Program-made: the position numbers and the translations under genes
Notes under the pieces: model-generated
Seen by the model: only the letters and a program-made list of their open reading frames with translations
The model's database searches: none
Told to the model about the DNA's origin: nothing
Assembly (NCBI GenBank): GCA_018398585.1
Contig: JAGTTD010000001.1
Coordinates: 6,636,501 to 6,700,500, forward strand
From: Simmondsia chinensis
Taxonomy: Eukaryota; Streptophyta; Magnoliopsida; Caryophyllales; Simmondsiaceae
Length of the DNA: 64,000 nucleotides
Reading direction: 5' to 3'
Shown: piece by piece, positions 22,179 to 47,619 of the stretch
Layout: every line of letters begins with the position of its first letter
Position numbering within the stretch: the first letter of the stretch is position 1

Positions 22179-22410
22179 GATGTGCTTGTGTGTTGCATAA
22201 TTCGATGTATTTTTGACCACTTGTAAAGCTTTTTGGTTAATAATGCAAAGGCAAGACATGGACTACCATTCTTGCATTGAAAGCAAGACTAATCATACAA
22301 TATTATCTTTTTATTATTTAAATAATGTCCATGATTTCAAAAAGTTGAGCTTTCTATTTGTGCTCTTTAATTATTTTAATTCCATGCGTTTTAATTTTTG
22401 TATTCTCCCT

Positions 22411-22674
22411 CTATAGGGTTCTTTTACCAGGCACTAAGGCACCGAATTCCATTAGAACTCTGAAGTTAAGCGTGCTTAGGCGAGAGTAGTACCAGGATAG
22501 GTGACCTCCTGGGAAATCCTCGTGTTGCCAACCTTCTAAAGTTGGGGATCCTTAGAAACAGCCTCTCGGCAGGGTTACACCCTAAAGGGGTAAGGCTGCG
22601 TACATTCACCCCTCCCAGACCCTACTTGTGCAGGAGCCCTTGAGGCACTAGGTCTGTTATTGTTGTTGTTGGTC
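22411..22674 (+). mobile_element. 5S-rRNA-headed SINE, full length, 8-bp TSD
   Basis: Positions 22416-22535 are a 5S rRNA copy: ACCAGGCACTAAGGCACCGA, then AAGTTAAGCGTGCTTAGGCG, GAGAGTAGTACCAGGATAGG and TGACCTCCTGGGAAATCC. The A-box-like and C-box parts of the internal pol III promoter are well kept. It is followed by GTTGGGGATCC, AAACAGCCTC, GGTAAGGCTGCGTACATTCA, CCCAGACCC, GGCACTAGG and (TTG)n. TTCTCCCT flanks it on both sides (22403-22410, 22675-22682). This is a SINE, not a 5S gene: it is single, carries the tail and has a TSD. Confidence 0.9.
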
Positions 22675-22682
22675 TTCTCCCT

Positions 22683-23487
22683 AAATAATTTTATTCAATA
22701 TTATACAATCTAACTCGAGAATATAACTCATAAAAAATTGTTAAGAAAAACTTAAGCATAATATAACACTAGGTTTTCTTGTGCAATGCATAGGGTATTT
22801 TTATTTTATAAATTATCTTGTAGTTTTCCATTTGTTATGTTTATGAATCGAATTCGCTTTCTACTGTTGAAAATATTGTTTGTCATACATGTATATTATT
22901 CGACCAAATTATAAATGTCTAAGCTTATCCAGATGTTTTTTCCGTCGGTTTCATTCTTACATGTAACTGATCTAGTTTGTTTTCATACAATTAATATAAT
23001 TTTTCATCATCGATTGTTTTTAAATATATCCAAGGTTGTTCCTCGAATCAGTTTAGGTGACATATCTAACATGTGTCTAACCTATTAGACTCGACCCAAT
23101 TCAACCCCTTGTGCGGATGGTTTCCACTCAGATTAACACATCTGAGCGGCTCCATCACATGACAATGCTAAATTATATCATTTCTTTTCTTTTCTTTTCT
23201 TTTTTTCTTTTTATGGTAGATTTAAAGTTAAAAAATAAATAAATAAATAAATTACTATATATTCAACTCAAGTAGAAAGGAAAAGAGAAGTGTATTTCTT
23301 GAATGATAGAATTAGTACAAAAGCCCTCTAGTTATACTAATACTGAAGAAAGTGAAAAGCCATGAACAACTAATAACCTAACCTTGTAAAAGAGCCTAAC
23401 CAATGAAGCAATAATCACATACTCGGCCTTCAAGGGGCCGGTTACAAGGAGAACCAAAAGAGGGGAATAATTCCCATTAATTACATC
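22683..23487. other. AT-rich intergenic DNA
   Basis: No gene is seen. A CTTTT-type pyrimidine repeat lies at 23180-23215. Confidence 0.45.
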
Positions 23488-24497
23488 CAGTGGCGGATCC
23501 AGAAAATTTATTCACTGCGGGCATGTACTATAGTTAATGGAGGATCAAGAATTTAACAAATCGGGGTCTATATTTATAATAAAAAATAATAGTATATATA
23601 TATATATATATATATGAGAAAGAGTATTGAAGTATAAAATTTAGGTTATTTTTTAAGTAGTTGGGGAGCATTTGAAAACAAAAATTATAGACAAAATTAA
23701 AAATGAGACAATTTGTCTACTAAAAATTGAATTGAGTCTAAGATTTTGACATTATAGGGTTCCTATTCAAAAAAATAAAAAATAAAAAATAAATAGAATA
23801 TACAAATAATCCATTAAAATTTGAATATATATATATAAACTTTCATAAAATAATTATGCTAAAACATAAAAAAGAAATTTCATATAAGTTAAATAAAACC
23901 ATAACTTAGTAATTTCCAAAAAAAAAAATCATAACTTAGTGAAAGATTATAAATCTATTGGTATTAGTGTATTATATAGGTTTTGTAGTGCTTGAAAATG
24001 AATTAAAATGTTCAATAAATTGAGACTTGGTGGCCTTGAACACTTAACAAGGGAAATAGTGAGTATAAAATCAACCATTAAGCTAGAATGTATAATGTCA
24101 TAGGGGGCGTCATTCTTTTTTATGTACATATATTTAAAAATTATAATAAGTTGCCACTAGTACATAAGATTCATTGGCATACATACATACACACTTAAAT
24201 GTTTGCATACCTTTTCCTTTAATTCAGGTGGTACCTTATTTTTACTAAATCCATTGGTGATAAATTGATTTCTATACTTGCAGGTTTACACACACTTCAG
24301 GTTAGGAATCCTCGGAAACAGCCTCCTTTCCACTCGGAAGGGGTAAGGCTGCGTACATCCACCCCTCCCAGACCCTGCTTATTGCTGGAGCCGCGAGGCA
24401 CTGGGACTATTGTTGTTATTGTTGTAGTACATAAGATTCAGCCCATGTGTCACTGGGGACCTGTGACCCCCATGGTAGAACAGTGGATCCACCCCTG
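23488..24497. mobile_element. Non-autonomous hAT element, exact 8-bp TSD
   Basis: The ends CAGTGGCGGATCC and GGATCCACCCCTG are inverted repeats. The flanks are exactly ATTACATC at 23480-23487 and 24498-24505. It is about 1.0 kb, AT-rich, without a transposase, and contains a SINE tail at 24290-24432. Confidence 0.85.
24290..24432 (+). mobile_element. 5'-truncated SINE/RTE tail inside the hAT element
   Basis: It contains TCAGGTTAGGAATCCTCGG, AAACAGCC, GGGTAAGGCTGCGTACATCC, CCCTCCCAGACCCTGC, GGCACTGGG and an imperfect (TTG)n end. This is the common 3' tail without 5S or coding sequence. It could derive from the SINE or the LINE. Confidence 0.8.
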
Positions 24498-24769
24498 ATT
24501 ACATCACTGAATGCTAAGAATATGCTATATACTAAGAATATGCCAACTAAAAAATACATGTAGAAATACAAGGAAAATACTAGCATTCATCATCGAGCTT
24601 TATGATTTGATTTTGAGAATTTTTCCTCTTTATTTCATAAATTTGAAAGACATACTCAAGGATAAGTGGAAATGAGATTTGGAAGGTTTTGGGTAAGAGG
24701 AACTTTACTACAATATATAGAAAGATAATTTTATTTTTAGGATATTATTTCTCTCAAAATTAATATTGA

Positions 24770-25440
24770 TATGATATGAATAGGATTTGATTTGGCTAAG
24801 ATATGACTTATATTAGGTTACCTAAATAAGTTTAATTTGATTTGATTTGATATTTTGAATCATATTAGATTTAGGTAAGTAATTACTATAAATAAGGCTT
24901 AGGTTAAGGGTCGAGAGGTAGAGAGGTAGACAGTTGAGAAAAAAGTCAGTGTTTAAGGGTTTTGTAAAGAAGTGCCGGGGGAAGCACCCAGGTCGAGGAA
25001 AAGAGATTGATGTTGAGAGATGCTTTTGATTAAAAGTTTTTTGATCTAGAGATAAGAGAGTTTTTGTAGCTTCCTTTTTCCAAAGCTAAGTTAATGAGAG
25101 AGTTGGTAACTCGCCATGCAGCAATTACATTGTATGAGAGTTGATGACTCGCTGTGCAGCAGTTACTCTTTGAAAAAATTGGTAACTTACAGTACAATAT
25201 TCACATTGATGATGATGATTAATGATGTTGATGATTGTATGGGGTTTGTGGTTGTAATTAGATATTATAATTTCAAATTTCACAGTGGATGAGGCACCCG
25301 TTTGAGTCCCGTGGTTTTTCCATCTAATTGAGAAAGGACTTTCACGTAAATATTGGTGTATTATTTCGATGTTATTTTATTTATTTTACGCTCCCGTTTG
25401 TGCTTAATTGTTAATTTTTCCAACAATTTTAACTCGTATC
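24770..25440 (+). repeat. Probable LTR remnant
   Basis: A TATA-like box (ACTATAAATAAGG, about 24886) is followed by a purine-rich leader and then GTGGTTTTTCCATCTAATTG, CACGTAAATATTGGTGTATT and CGCTCCCGTTTGTGC, a layout typical of the end of plant Ty1/copia LTRs. No clear TG...CA pair or primer site could be placed, so the limits are approximate. Confidence 0.4.
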
Positions 25441-27040
25441 CAACATGATTTATCATTGTAAATAAAGTTTGACATATTTATGTGACTATTGACATGACAA
25501 TACACATTTAGTTGAAGTGCTTGATGTGTCTTCTTCTATTTCACAAGCACTCAATATATACTTGAAATATCTAGATTTTTTGAGTCCTACGTAAGAGTTT
25601 TTCTTTGAATTTCTTCATGTATTATTGGGAAGATTATGTTGTCATTATCTCAATATCTATTATGCTAAATATTGTGGTTAATTACATTTTAATAAGTTTT
25701 TTGTTATAGAAATTTTGTGTTAGAATATTTAATTTTCCTCAGTAATGATGAAATAATCTTTTTCTCTAGTCGAAGATTACTCCTAAACTGGATTTTACAA
25801 AAAGGGGATGTTATATTACGAAAAAGTGATGTCATATATCAAAAAATACTGGCAAAGCCATGTTAAGCGTTGGGCTAGTTTCCCCTTTGATTAACTGAAC
25901 TTTGGTTGTATCACTTGTCTTAATTAAAAATAAGATTATCTAATGAATTTTCTCTGAACATAAAATATTATATAGTGTTTCATACAAATTATATGTGTTA
26001 CGGTATTTTTTGAAACCATCATATTCTAATAAATTTTTATTTGTTTTTTTATCTTACAACAGATGCCCATCTTTTAAAATTGTATTTATCTTAATATAAA
26101 TTTGTATATCTTATTAATTAAGGACGCCACTTGTCGTCTATTCTTATCTTGCCCCAAAAAAAAAAAACATTTTCCGGATTCACTACTGCCGAAAAGATAA
26201 CCACATATGTTAGAAAGATGATCTCACACTCCAGACTTTGGACTACGACATTATTTCACCTTAATAATTGAACTAGAGGATTAAAGTACAAAGTTTATGT
26301 ACTAAAAAGTTAATTCATTAAACTTTGGTATACTAAAATATAATTAACCCTAAATTTTATTTAGATTAAGATTATATTGGTATTCAGCCTTATTATATGT
26401 GAGTTCAATAGATAATATCCGACTTATAATTACTAATTATCGGGAAAAGAAAAATATATGAACTATTTGATATTATCTTTTATGCTGACATACACAGTCA
26501 ATGTGGAGTTCACCTGTGGGATGGTGATGTCAGCTTTGCTAGCATAGGCCACAACCCACCACTGTCGATTATCTTATTTTTGTTTTTGCAAGTAACTTAT
26601 GATGTTGAATATTGATATAAGTTGGGATTCAAAAGTTTAGTTTACTTTACTGAACTCACACAAATCCGAAAGAAAGAAATAAAAGGGCATGGAAGACAAT
26701 AATGTTGTTGTCCTTGTTTCAATCACAGGTGAACTTAGTGTTCCCTGAAAAACCTAGAATATAGCGGAAAATATTAGAACAGCTAGCTAACTACAGTTCA
26801 AAACCTTGAAACTCCTTTATTTAAATCGTCAGCTACTCTATTTGCGCCCCTCCTTTTGCAGCAAATATTCAATCATCCAAAATCATCAACAAACACTATA
26901 TAAGATTATACGACAAAGAAATGCCTACAATAATTATAAACTAACCTTTGAGAAAACCAGAGTATGATAAGAATCAACCACCATCATCTTCGTAGATAAA
27001 AGGGCTGACATGTGAAGATTACACTTAGGTGGGCAACAAA
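25441..27040. other. AT-rich intergenic DNA downstream of RABE1
   Basis: No gene, LTR or SINE end was recognised in this stretch. Confidence 0.45.
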
Positions 27041-27130
27041 TAAGGCCTTGGTCTAGCAATTAAAACATCACTCAGATTGAGGCTTTAAGATAAGAGGTCA
27101 CAGGTTTACATTTTCATTATTTTATCTCCC
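27041..27130 (+). mobile_element. tRNA-like SINE head, degenerate
   Basis: TTGGTCTAGCAATTAAAAC resembles a pol III A box and GAGGTCACAGGTTTACATTT a B box, spaced about 45 bp apart as in tRNA-derived plant SINEs. No cloverleaf with paired acceptor stem can be drawn, so this is not a tRNA gene. Confidence 0.35.
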
Positions 27131-27614
27131 ACCAAAAAAGAGATCAAGTGGGCATGTCTAAGTTACGTTTTTATTTCCATTGGGAATGTCATATGACATC
27201 AATATTTGTCAAAGGGACTTCTATACTGAGTCTGCTAATAGTGTGATTAATCAACAACAACATACTCAATTGCAGAGTTTAACATAATGATTAGACTATA
27301 CATCACCAAACATGTGGTCTTTGTTCTCGAAGTTCATCTCTCTTCTCCCCGAATGTTAGTGACTCTTCTTAAGACATTATCAGACCTTCTTACCTTGTAA
27401 AAAGAATAACGATAATGCTTTTGTACCTTAAAAGTCTTACACTCCTTTAGTGATCTGACAAAAAAGCATAACAAAGGAAAAGGAGGGAGGGGGCATCCAT
27501 TACCATAAAAATTGAAACGACAAAAATAAAATTAGGATATGCCCTACACAAATATGTCATCTATTTAATTAGTTAGTCGGCAGAAAAAAGAAAAAGAGCA
27601 GAACTCATCTCTCT

Positions 27615-27860
27615 AAAAAGCAACATTCCCAGTGCCCCAAGGGCTCCTACCTAAGTATGGTCTTCGGGATGGATGTACGTAATCTTTCCCCTTCAAGATG
27701 CTACCCTGAAGAGTGGCTGTTTCCAAAAACCCCAAGCCTGAGGAATGCAACACAAAAAATTTCCAAGAGGTCACTCATCTTGATACTACTCTTGCCCAAG
27801 CACACTTAACTTCAGAGTTCTAATAGGATGCGGTACTTGCATGTTAGTACCCTCTTAGGT
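27615..27860 (-). mobile_element. 5S-rRNA-headed SINE, minus strand
   Basis: Read on the minus strand: CCTAAGAGGGTAC start, 5S words (AACTCTGAAGTTAAGTGTGC, GGGCAAGAGTAGTATC, GAGTGACCTCTTGGAAAT), then GGCTTGGGG, AAACAGCCAC, GAAGGGGAAAGATT, and an end GGGGCACTGGGAATGTTGCT then TTTTAGAG. The tail ends in T's rather than (TTG)n, like the copy at 36816-37062. No clean TSD was found. Confidence 0.8.
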
Positions 27861-27944
27861 AACTAGATTCATCGCTCTAGTCACAAAAATTAAGTTTATA
27901 CCCTAAACATTTTTTTTAAAAAATTATAAGTACATAGGGTTTTG

Positions 27945-28062
27945 GACCCTTGAAGCTCCTTATAGGGTAGCACCTTTTAAAGGTAAGGCTGCATAAATTT
28001 CATCCTTCCCAAACCCTGTTTTGTCTCTAGTATCTGTAAGGCACTGGGTAGGTTGTTGAGTA
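27945..28062 (+). mobile_element. Degenerate SINE/RTE tail
   Basis: It has a GGGTAGCACC word, AGGTAAGGCTGCATAAATTT, CCTTCCCAAACCCTG, AAGGCACTGGGTAGG and TTGTTG. It is an old 5'-truncated copy of the common tail. Confidence 0.6.
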
Positions 28063-28780
28063 CTCGAGCAAAATCCTGTGAATTTGGCAGCTAATATGCT
28101 AATGAAGAATGTTTCCAACAATATATAATTGTCCTCCGCTAAATCTGAATATTTTTGGCTGCAAAAATACTAGATTTGGTACATGTTCTTATAAATATAT
28201 AGTATTTTCCACAAGAATCTTTAAACCTTTTTCCATAATCCAGCATAATAATCATAAAAAATAAAAGCTTCAAACCTAAGATATCTTATTGTACATATTA
28301 ATCTCACTAATAAATAATAAATGCTCATTTAAATTTTTCATTTTTGAGAAAAAGTAGGTTTTGAAACATTCCTTGTTATGGTTTTTTTTTTTTTTTTTTT
28401 TTTTTTCAGTTCTCTCTCAAACTTGGAAACAACTAAAAACAAAAACCAAAAATAAAAAACAGAATTTCATAACCCATTTTTCTATTTCTCAAAAACTAGA
28501 AGTTGCAAACAAAAAATCATACCAAAGAAGCCCTAGGTGATAAAATATCCCATATAAACCAATACATTGAATAAAGATGATGCTCTAGCATCTAAAGCCA
28601 TCCACATTAGAGTGGTCATTTTTCTTGTCCACTAATGACCCCTAATCCACATTGAATTAACAAGTAAACCAAAATTATGCTACTCTCTCGTGGATGGTCG
28701 AAGAAAAGATTCAAAGAAAACACAAACTAAGAACAGTTTGCAGGTATAATAACAATAATTTACAGAGAAAGAGACAAGAT
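28063..28780. other. AT-rich DNA downstream of RABE1
   Basis: A T tract at 28381-28406 is followed by AAAAACAAAAACC-type sequence. Similar blocks occur near 560-660 and 58260-58430, suggesting a common but poorly bounded MITE-like repeat. No gene is seen. Confidence 0.35.
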
Positions 28781-29105
28781 TCACAAATTCAAATCATAAG
28801 GCGGATTTCTACAGGAATAGCAAATTTCTCCATTTGAGATCCGAATACAGGCAACCAAAAAGGGCATTAAAGAAAATTTTCCCAAAAAAAAAAAAAAGGA
28901 ATGTGGTGATTGTATTATAAATTTCTGATAAGAGAAAGGAAGATTACCATTCAATTGCACACAGGAATGATGATGATAGCAGCAGAAGAAGAAATTAAAG
29001 ATTAGGAGGGAGATAGAAGCACCCATGATTAACACGCTCTTAACACGACTGGGGGGTTTTCTGACCAAAAAAAGGATCCTATCTCCAAAATGTGTGGGGT
29101 TGGGC
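28781..29105 (-). other. Probable 3' UTR of RABE1
   Basis: This follows the RABE1 stop codon on the minus strand. A 111-codon frame that overlaps the last exon out of register runs through it, but its Phe/His/Ser-rich translation has no family resemblance. No strong AATAAA signal was found, so the end of the UTR is a guess. Confidence 0.4.
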
Positions 29106-43463
<14,358 letters not shown>

Positions 43464-43740
43464 GGATTTGATCCTCTCCGGCTCTCTAAACACAAGCCCT
43501 AAATGCACAAAAAAATCAATATAGACAGCCAGCAAAATCAAATTCAGAAAAAAAAAAAGAAAAGAAATCAAGAAGAAATAACAACAAAAATAGGATTTCA
43601 AATCTGGAAATGCGCAAATGGGGAGAAGTTTTACCAGATCAAGGGAGCGAAAAGGAGAGAAAGAGGGAGGAGAGAGACAGAAATAGAGATCTAAAAACAA
43701 ATGAGTGTTAAGCCAAACGAAGGGTTAGAGGGAGCGTGTC
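43464..43740 (-). promoter_or_regulatory. RABE1: RABE1 5' UTR with intron, and upstream promoter
   Basis: On the minus strand a CT-rich leader (TCTGTCTCTCTCCTCCCTCT) leads to donor CTG|GTAAAAC at 43634. A T-rich intron ends GTGCATTTAG at 43499, leaving 35 nt to the ATG at 43463. A CCTCTAACCCTTCG box with an AACCCT core lies near 43720, and a TATA-like TATAAATA at 43832-43839. An RTE LINE begins about 20 bp beyond that. Transcription start is inferred, not seen. Confidence 0.6.
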
Positions 43741-43859
43741 TAGGACGTCCGCCGTTTGGAGATTTTTCAGGGGAGGAGAAAGGAAATTCATTTTTTGTAA
43801 TTTTTATTCCTTTTGTATATTAAGGAATATTTATTTATAGATATATAGATGCCTGAAGA

Positions 43860-45530
43860 ATGAATGAAGAGCACAGTAATCCCGATATATAAGAACAAAT
43901 GCGACATGCAGAGTTGCGCCAACTATCGGAGTATCAAACTAATGTGCTACACTCTGAAGTTGTGGGAACGGGTCATAGAGAGGAGGTTAAGGCAACAGAC
44001 AGAAGTGTCCGAGAACCAATTCGGATTTACGCCCGGGAGATCAACCATAGAAGTCATCCACATCCTAAGGCGAACGATAGAGCAATACAGGGAGAGGCAA
44101 AAGGGCCTTCACATGATTTTCATTGATTTAGAAAAGGCATATGATAGGGTGCCAAGGGAGGTCCTTCGGAGAGTTTTGGACAGGAAAGGCATCCCCATGC
44201 CATACATCCGAGCCATTAGAGACATGTATGAGGAGGCACAGACTATAGTGCGTACAGAGGACGAGGAGATAGACGCTTTCCCGATAACAGTAGGGGTACA
44301 CCAGGGGTTGGCTTTGAGCCCCTACCTGTTCATTCTGGTTATGGACGAGCTCACTAGGCACATCCCAGGGATGTGTACCTTGGTGCATGCTTTTTGCAGA
44401 TGACATAGTATTGGTGGGAGAGTCGCGGGAAGAGGTAAATGAGAAATTGGAACAATGGAGAGGGACATTAGAGTCAAAGGGTTTACGACTAAGCAGAGCC
44501 AAGACCAAGTACATGGAACTCAAATTCAATCCCTCCACCCCGCCTAGCCGGGAAGACATCAAGATTGGATCTGAGGCTATAGCGAAGAAGGAGAGCTTCA
44601 GGTACTTGGGTCCATGGTACTGAACAAAGGCGAAGTTGACGAGGATGTCAACAGCCGGATTAAAGCAGGATGGCATAAGTGGAGGTTGGCCTCCGCGGTA
44701 CTTTGTGATAGAAAGTTCCCCTTGAAGCTAAATGGAAGATACTATAAGACGGTTGTGAGGCCAGCCATGACGTATGGGGCGAAGTGCAAGACGATGAAAC
44801 AACAACACACACAGAAGATGAAGGTGGCGGAGATGCGAACGCTGAGGTGGATGTGCGGACACACAAGGAAGGATAGGATCAGAAACGACGACATAAGAGG
44901 CAAATTGGGCGTAGCCTCCATTAAAGATAAATTGAGAGAGCAACGTTTGAGGTGGTTCGGACATGTTAGAAGGAGACCGGACAACGCTCCAGTAAGGAGG
45001 TGCGAACAGCCCCTTACTACACTAGGCAGAAGAGGAAGAGGCAGGCCAAAGAAGAGTTGGATGGAGATGATCCGACAAGACCTCACCCACCTAAACCTTC
45101 GGGAGGAGATGGCCTTAGATAGGGCCCAATGGAGTACTAGTATAGGGGTTATAGATGCTCCAGTTGGAGTAGGGTAGTCTAGCTTTTTAGTGCTAGGCCG
45201 TGTTATCCTCCTGGCGCACTTAGGTTGTATACTTGCTCCCATGAGCTACTACCTGCATGCATACCTGCCTACCTATCCTTTGATTTCTGCTTGATGTGGC
45301 TTGCTTTGTGTCTTGTGTCTTGTGTGCTTTGTGTCTGTTGTCTTGATCGCTTTGTCTGTTGCCAGGTCACATGCTCTTTGCGGCGGGCCAGTCTCTCAGG
45401 TTGGGGGTCCGCGGAAACAGCCTCTCTTCAGGGTAGCCCCTTGAAGAGAGAAGGCTGCGTACATCTACTCTCCCAGACGCTGCTTTTGCGGGAACCCTTG
45501 CAGGCACTGGGTTTGTTGTTGTTGCTGTAT
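43860..45530 (+). mobile_element. RTE-type LINE, longest copy, upstream of RABE1
   Basis: It opens within RT-domain sequence and runs through the C-terminal motifs to a 3' UTR and the shared tail: CAGGTTGGGGGTCCGCGG, AAACAGCCTCTC, AGAAGGCTGCGTACATCTAC, CTCCCAGACGCTGC, GGCACTGGGTTTG, (TTG)n. The 5' end with endonuclease is missing. It is divergent from RABE1 and sits close to its promoter. The TSD is unclear because both flanks are TATA-rich. Confidence 0.88.
43864..45177 (+). pseudogene. RTE LINE reverse transcriptase
   Basis: MKSTVIPIYKNKCDMQSCAN, YRSIKLMCYTLKLWERVIER, ENQFGFTPGRSTIEVIH, MIFIDLEKAYDRVPREVLRR (catalytic Asp), GVHQGLALSPYLFILVMDEL, then a frameshift at about 44385, MLFADDIVLVGESREEVNEK (FADD), a second shift at about 44612, and DEDVNSRIKAGWHKWRLASA through [16 protein letters not shown] and [20 protein letters not shown] to TAG at 45175. 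Two single-base frame changes separate three long open blocks, so this copy is fairly young but dead. Confidence 0.9.
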
Positions 45531-45870
45531 AATATATATATATAGTTATTTCTTTTGTGATGCACGGTGAGATTTTTAGTTTTTGTATAAAGTAAACCCA
45601 ATTGTTCTAAAATGTCTAGTGTGTAGTACAGTGTTAATAGTTGTTAACAAGTAATCTGGTATTTGACAATAGGAATGTTGAGGAATGCTTTGGATGTTTT
45701 CGCTAGGGGTGAGCATGGGTTGAGTACCCTATCTGAAATGCATTTTCGGTTAGGTATTCGAAACACTAAAAGCGTCAAAACCATTACCCATAATGTATCT
45801 AAAAAGTCAGGTATCCTAAAAGATCGAGTCAAATCACATTGGGTAGGATACCCGCCCGTTTAATTGAAAT

Positions 45871-46567
45871 TGTTAGTGCAAATCTTCAAAATACTTGCAA
45901 AATCCTTGCAACCGCGTACCCAAAAAAATCTCAGGGGTTGAGGCCGTGTAATCACTTTCCTTAAGGTTTATTTCAGTCTATGAAAATCCTTGGGGATACA
46001 ACAACAACCAAATATGAAGTGAGAGTGTGTAAAGGGAGAGATTGATAGAGATGTAGGGAGATTGAAGTTTTTCAAACTTTACTTGAACACGTCAACACAA
46101 GAACACAAGTACTTTCAATGTTCTTTGGCAATCTCTTTTTTTCTCCCTTTCTTTTGATGCAAACTAAGTGTCCAAACATGGGGGAAATATATGTGTATAT
46201 AAGGGAGAAAGACGTTCCAAACAAAGCCAAAGGAACCGCCAAAAATGGAAAAAAAAACTGTGCTAAAAACTGTCAAAACTGACCTGTGTATCCAAGCTGC
46301 GTGCCAACACACAGGGTTACTGTAGATCTGTGTGTTGACACACAGTGCGCTTCTGTAAAAGGGTTGTGTGCCAACACAAGGGCTATGTGTGTCGACACAC
46401 TACTATTCCCCTGCGGTTCTGTTGGATTGTGTGTCGACACACATGGTCCATGTGTCTACACTTTAAACACTTCAACATGTATCGGGACAATCTCGAACAT
46501 ATCTTATATACATATTAAACAAACATTCAACATATTATTCTTTACATATTTTGAAAATACATCAACA
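45871..46567 (-). repeat. Solo LTR with TGTGTCGACACA palindromes, 697 bp
   Basis: The plus strand begins TGTTAGTG and ends CATCAACA, inverted TG...CA ends. It aligns along its length, with gaps, to the LTR at 52375-52980 (TTTCCTTAAGGTTTATTTC vs TTTCTTTAAGACTTATTTC; GGGGATACAACAACAACC vs AGGGATACAATGAAACC). No internal region adjoins on either side, so it is a solo LTR inside the hAT element. Confidence 0.7.
46290..46462. repeat. Cluster of TGTGTCGACACA palindromes
   Basis: The plus strand has CGTGCCAACACACAG, TGTGTGTTGACACACA, TGTGTGCCAACACA, TGTGTGTCGACACAC, TGTGTGTCGACACACA and TGTGTCTACAC within 170 bp. Spacing is 25-40 bp. A related set lies at 52785-52905 in the homologous LTR. Confidence 0.85.
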
Positions 46568-47619
46568 TTAATTTCTTGTAAATTCAATTTTATGAAAGAC
46601 ACAAACAACTATCTACATTAAATCGATTGGGAGTATATTATAAAATTATTATGACAACATTCCATTTGATCTTTATAATTTAAAATTAAAAAATGTAATG
46701 CACATAATTGTAATACTTTGATGGTAACAAAATTATAAACCATCTTAAATGACTATGACATATAAATTAAAGCTTCATAAACGTGGAAAAGTTCAATGAT
46801 TATATATAGAAACATAGAGCATAACTAAAATAAAGTATCAATATTCTACTAATTTACTATAAAAATAGGTATGCTTTGTTGAAAGAAGAAAGGAAAAAAA
46901 TGCATAATTTGAAACGTGTTTGTTGGGATTCAAAATTAAACATGCAACCTTAATGTTTAATAAAGATGACATAATTAATATTCTAAATAAATTATCAATA
47001 TTCATTTAGGATAATATATATGTAATCATTATTGGGTCGGTCGAGTACCCGAAAATTTTTTGAATTGATACTCGTAACCGAACTGATATCCATAGGTTAA
47101 TAGGTTGGGTATACCCTAACTGGGTATTTTCGAGTCAGTTACCTAATATTTCAAATCAGGTTCAGTTCAAATTTTTGGGTTCTTAGGTACCTTTGCTCAC
47201 CCCTAGTTTCGGCTTCTATTAGCCTCGTAGAGTTTGTGTCATTGGGTAGGTCTTCTTCGGTTTGTATCCTTGGATATATCCTACCCATTCTCTTCGAGTT
47301 TTTTCTACCTTCGTTTGAAGTCTAGCGCATTTTATAGGGGTTGGACTAGTTATCAAAAAAAAGTCATTTGTACACATTCTTCCAAGTATACGGTCAATAT
47401 TTCCTTTTCATATTCCTATATGTCATTAATTATGTTGTGCTTTTTGTTACTTTTATTATGCATTTACGACTATCATTAAAAATAAATTAGCATTGCATAT
47501 TCATCAAATTGGGCTAAGTGATAAGCGGTGTATTTTATTAGGGTATCTCTATGTTCACCAAAAATTATTAGCCACATTTGGGTCTCGTGGTTATCTTGCA
47601 CTATAACCGTAAATGTGAA

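Larger units (their letters stand above)
45704..47205. mobile_element. hAT-like element carrying an LTR
   Basis: The ends TAGGGGTGAGCA and TGCTCACCCCTA are perfect 12-bp inverted repeats of hAT type. The flanks GTTTTCGC and GTTTCGGC are an 8-bp TSD with two differences. Outer parts carry degenerate GGGTA/TACCC words. A solo LTR (45871-46567) lies inside. No transposase. Confidence 0.8.

Noticed and set aside
22416..22535. Functional 5S rRNA gene
   Set aside because: Sequence is 5S-like, but it is a single copy with several changes, fused to a SINE tail and bounded by a TSD. Plant 5S genes are in tandem arrays with spacers and a T-run terminator.
24265..24498. 77-codon plus-strand open frame
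   Set aside because: It is a translation of the SINE/RTE tail inside the hAT element.
27041..27130. tRNA gene
   Set aside because: A- and B-box-like words are present but no acceptor stem, anticodon arm or T arm pairs, so it is at most a SINE head.
44128..44676. 182-codon minus-strand open frame
   Set aside because: It is the antisense shadow of RTE reverse transcriptase codons, which carry the real motifs on the plus strand.
44742..45242. 166-codon minus-strand open frame
   Set aside because: Antisense shadow of the C-terminal RTE coding region.
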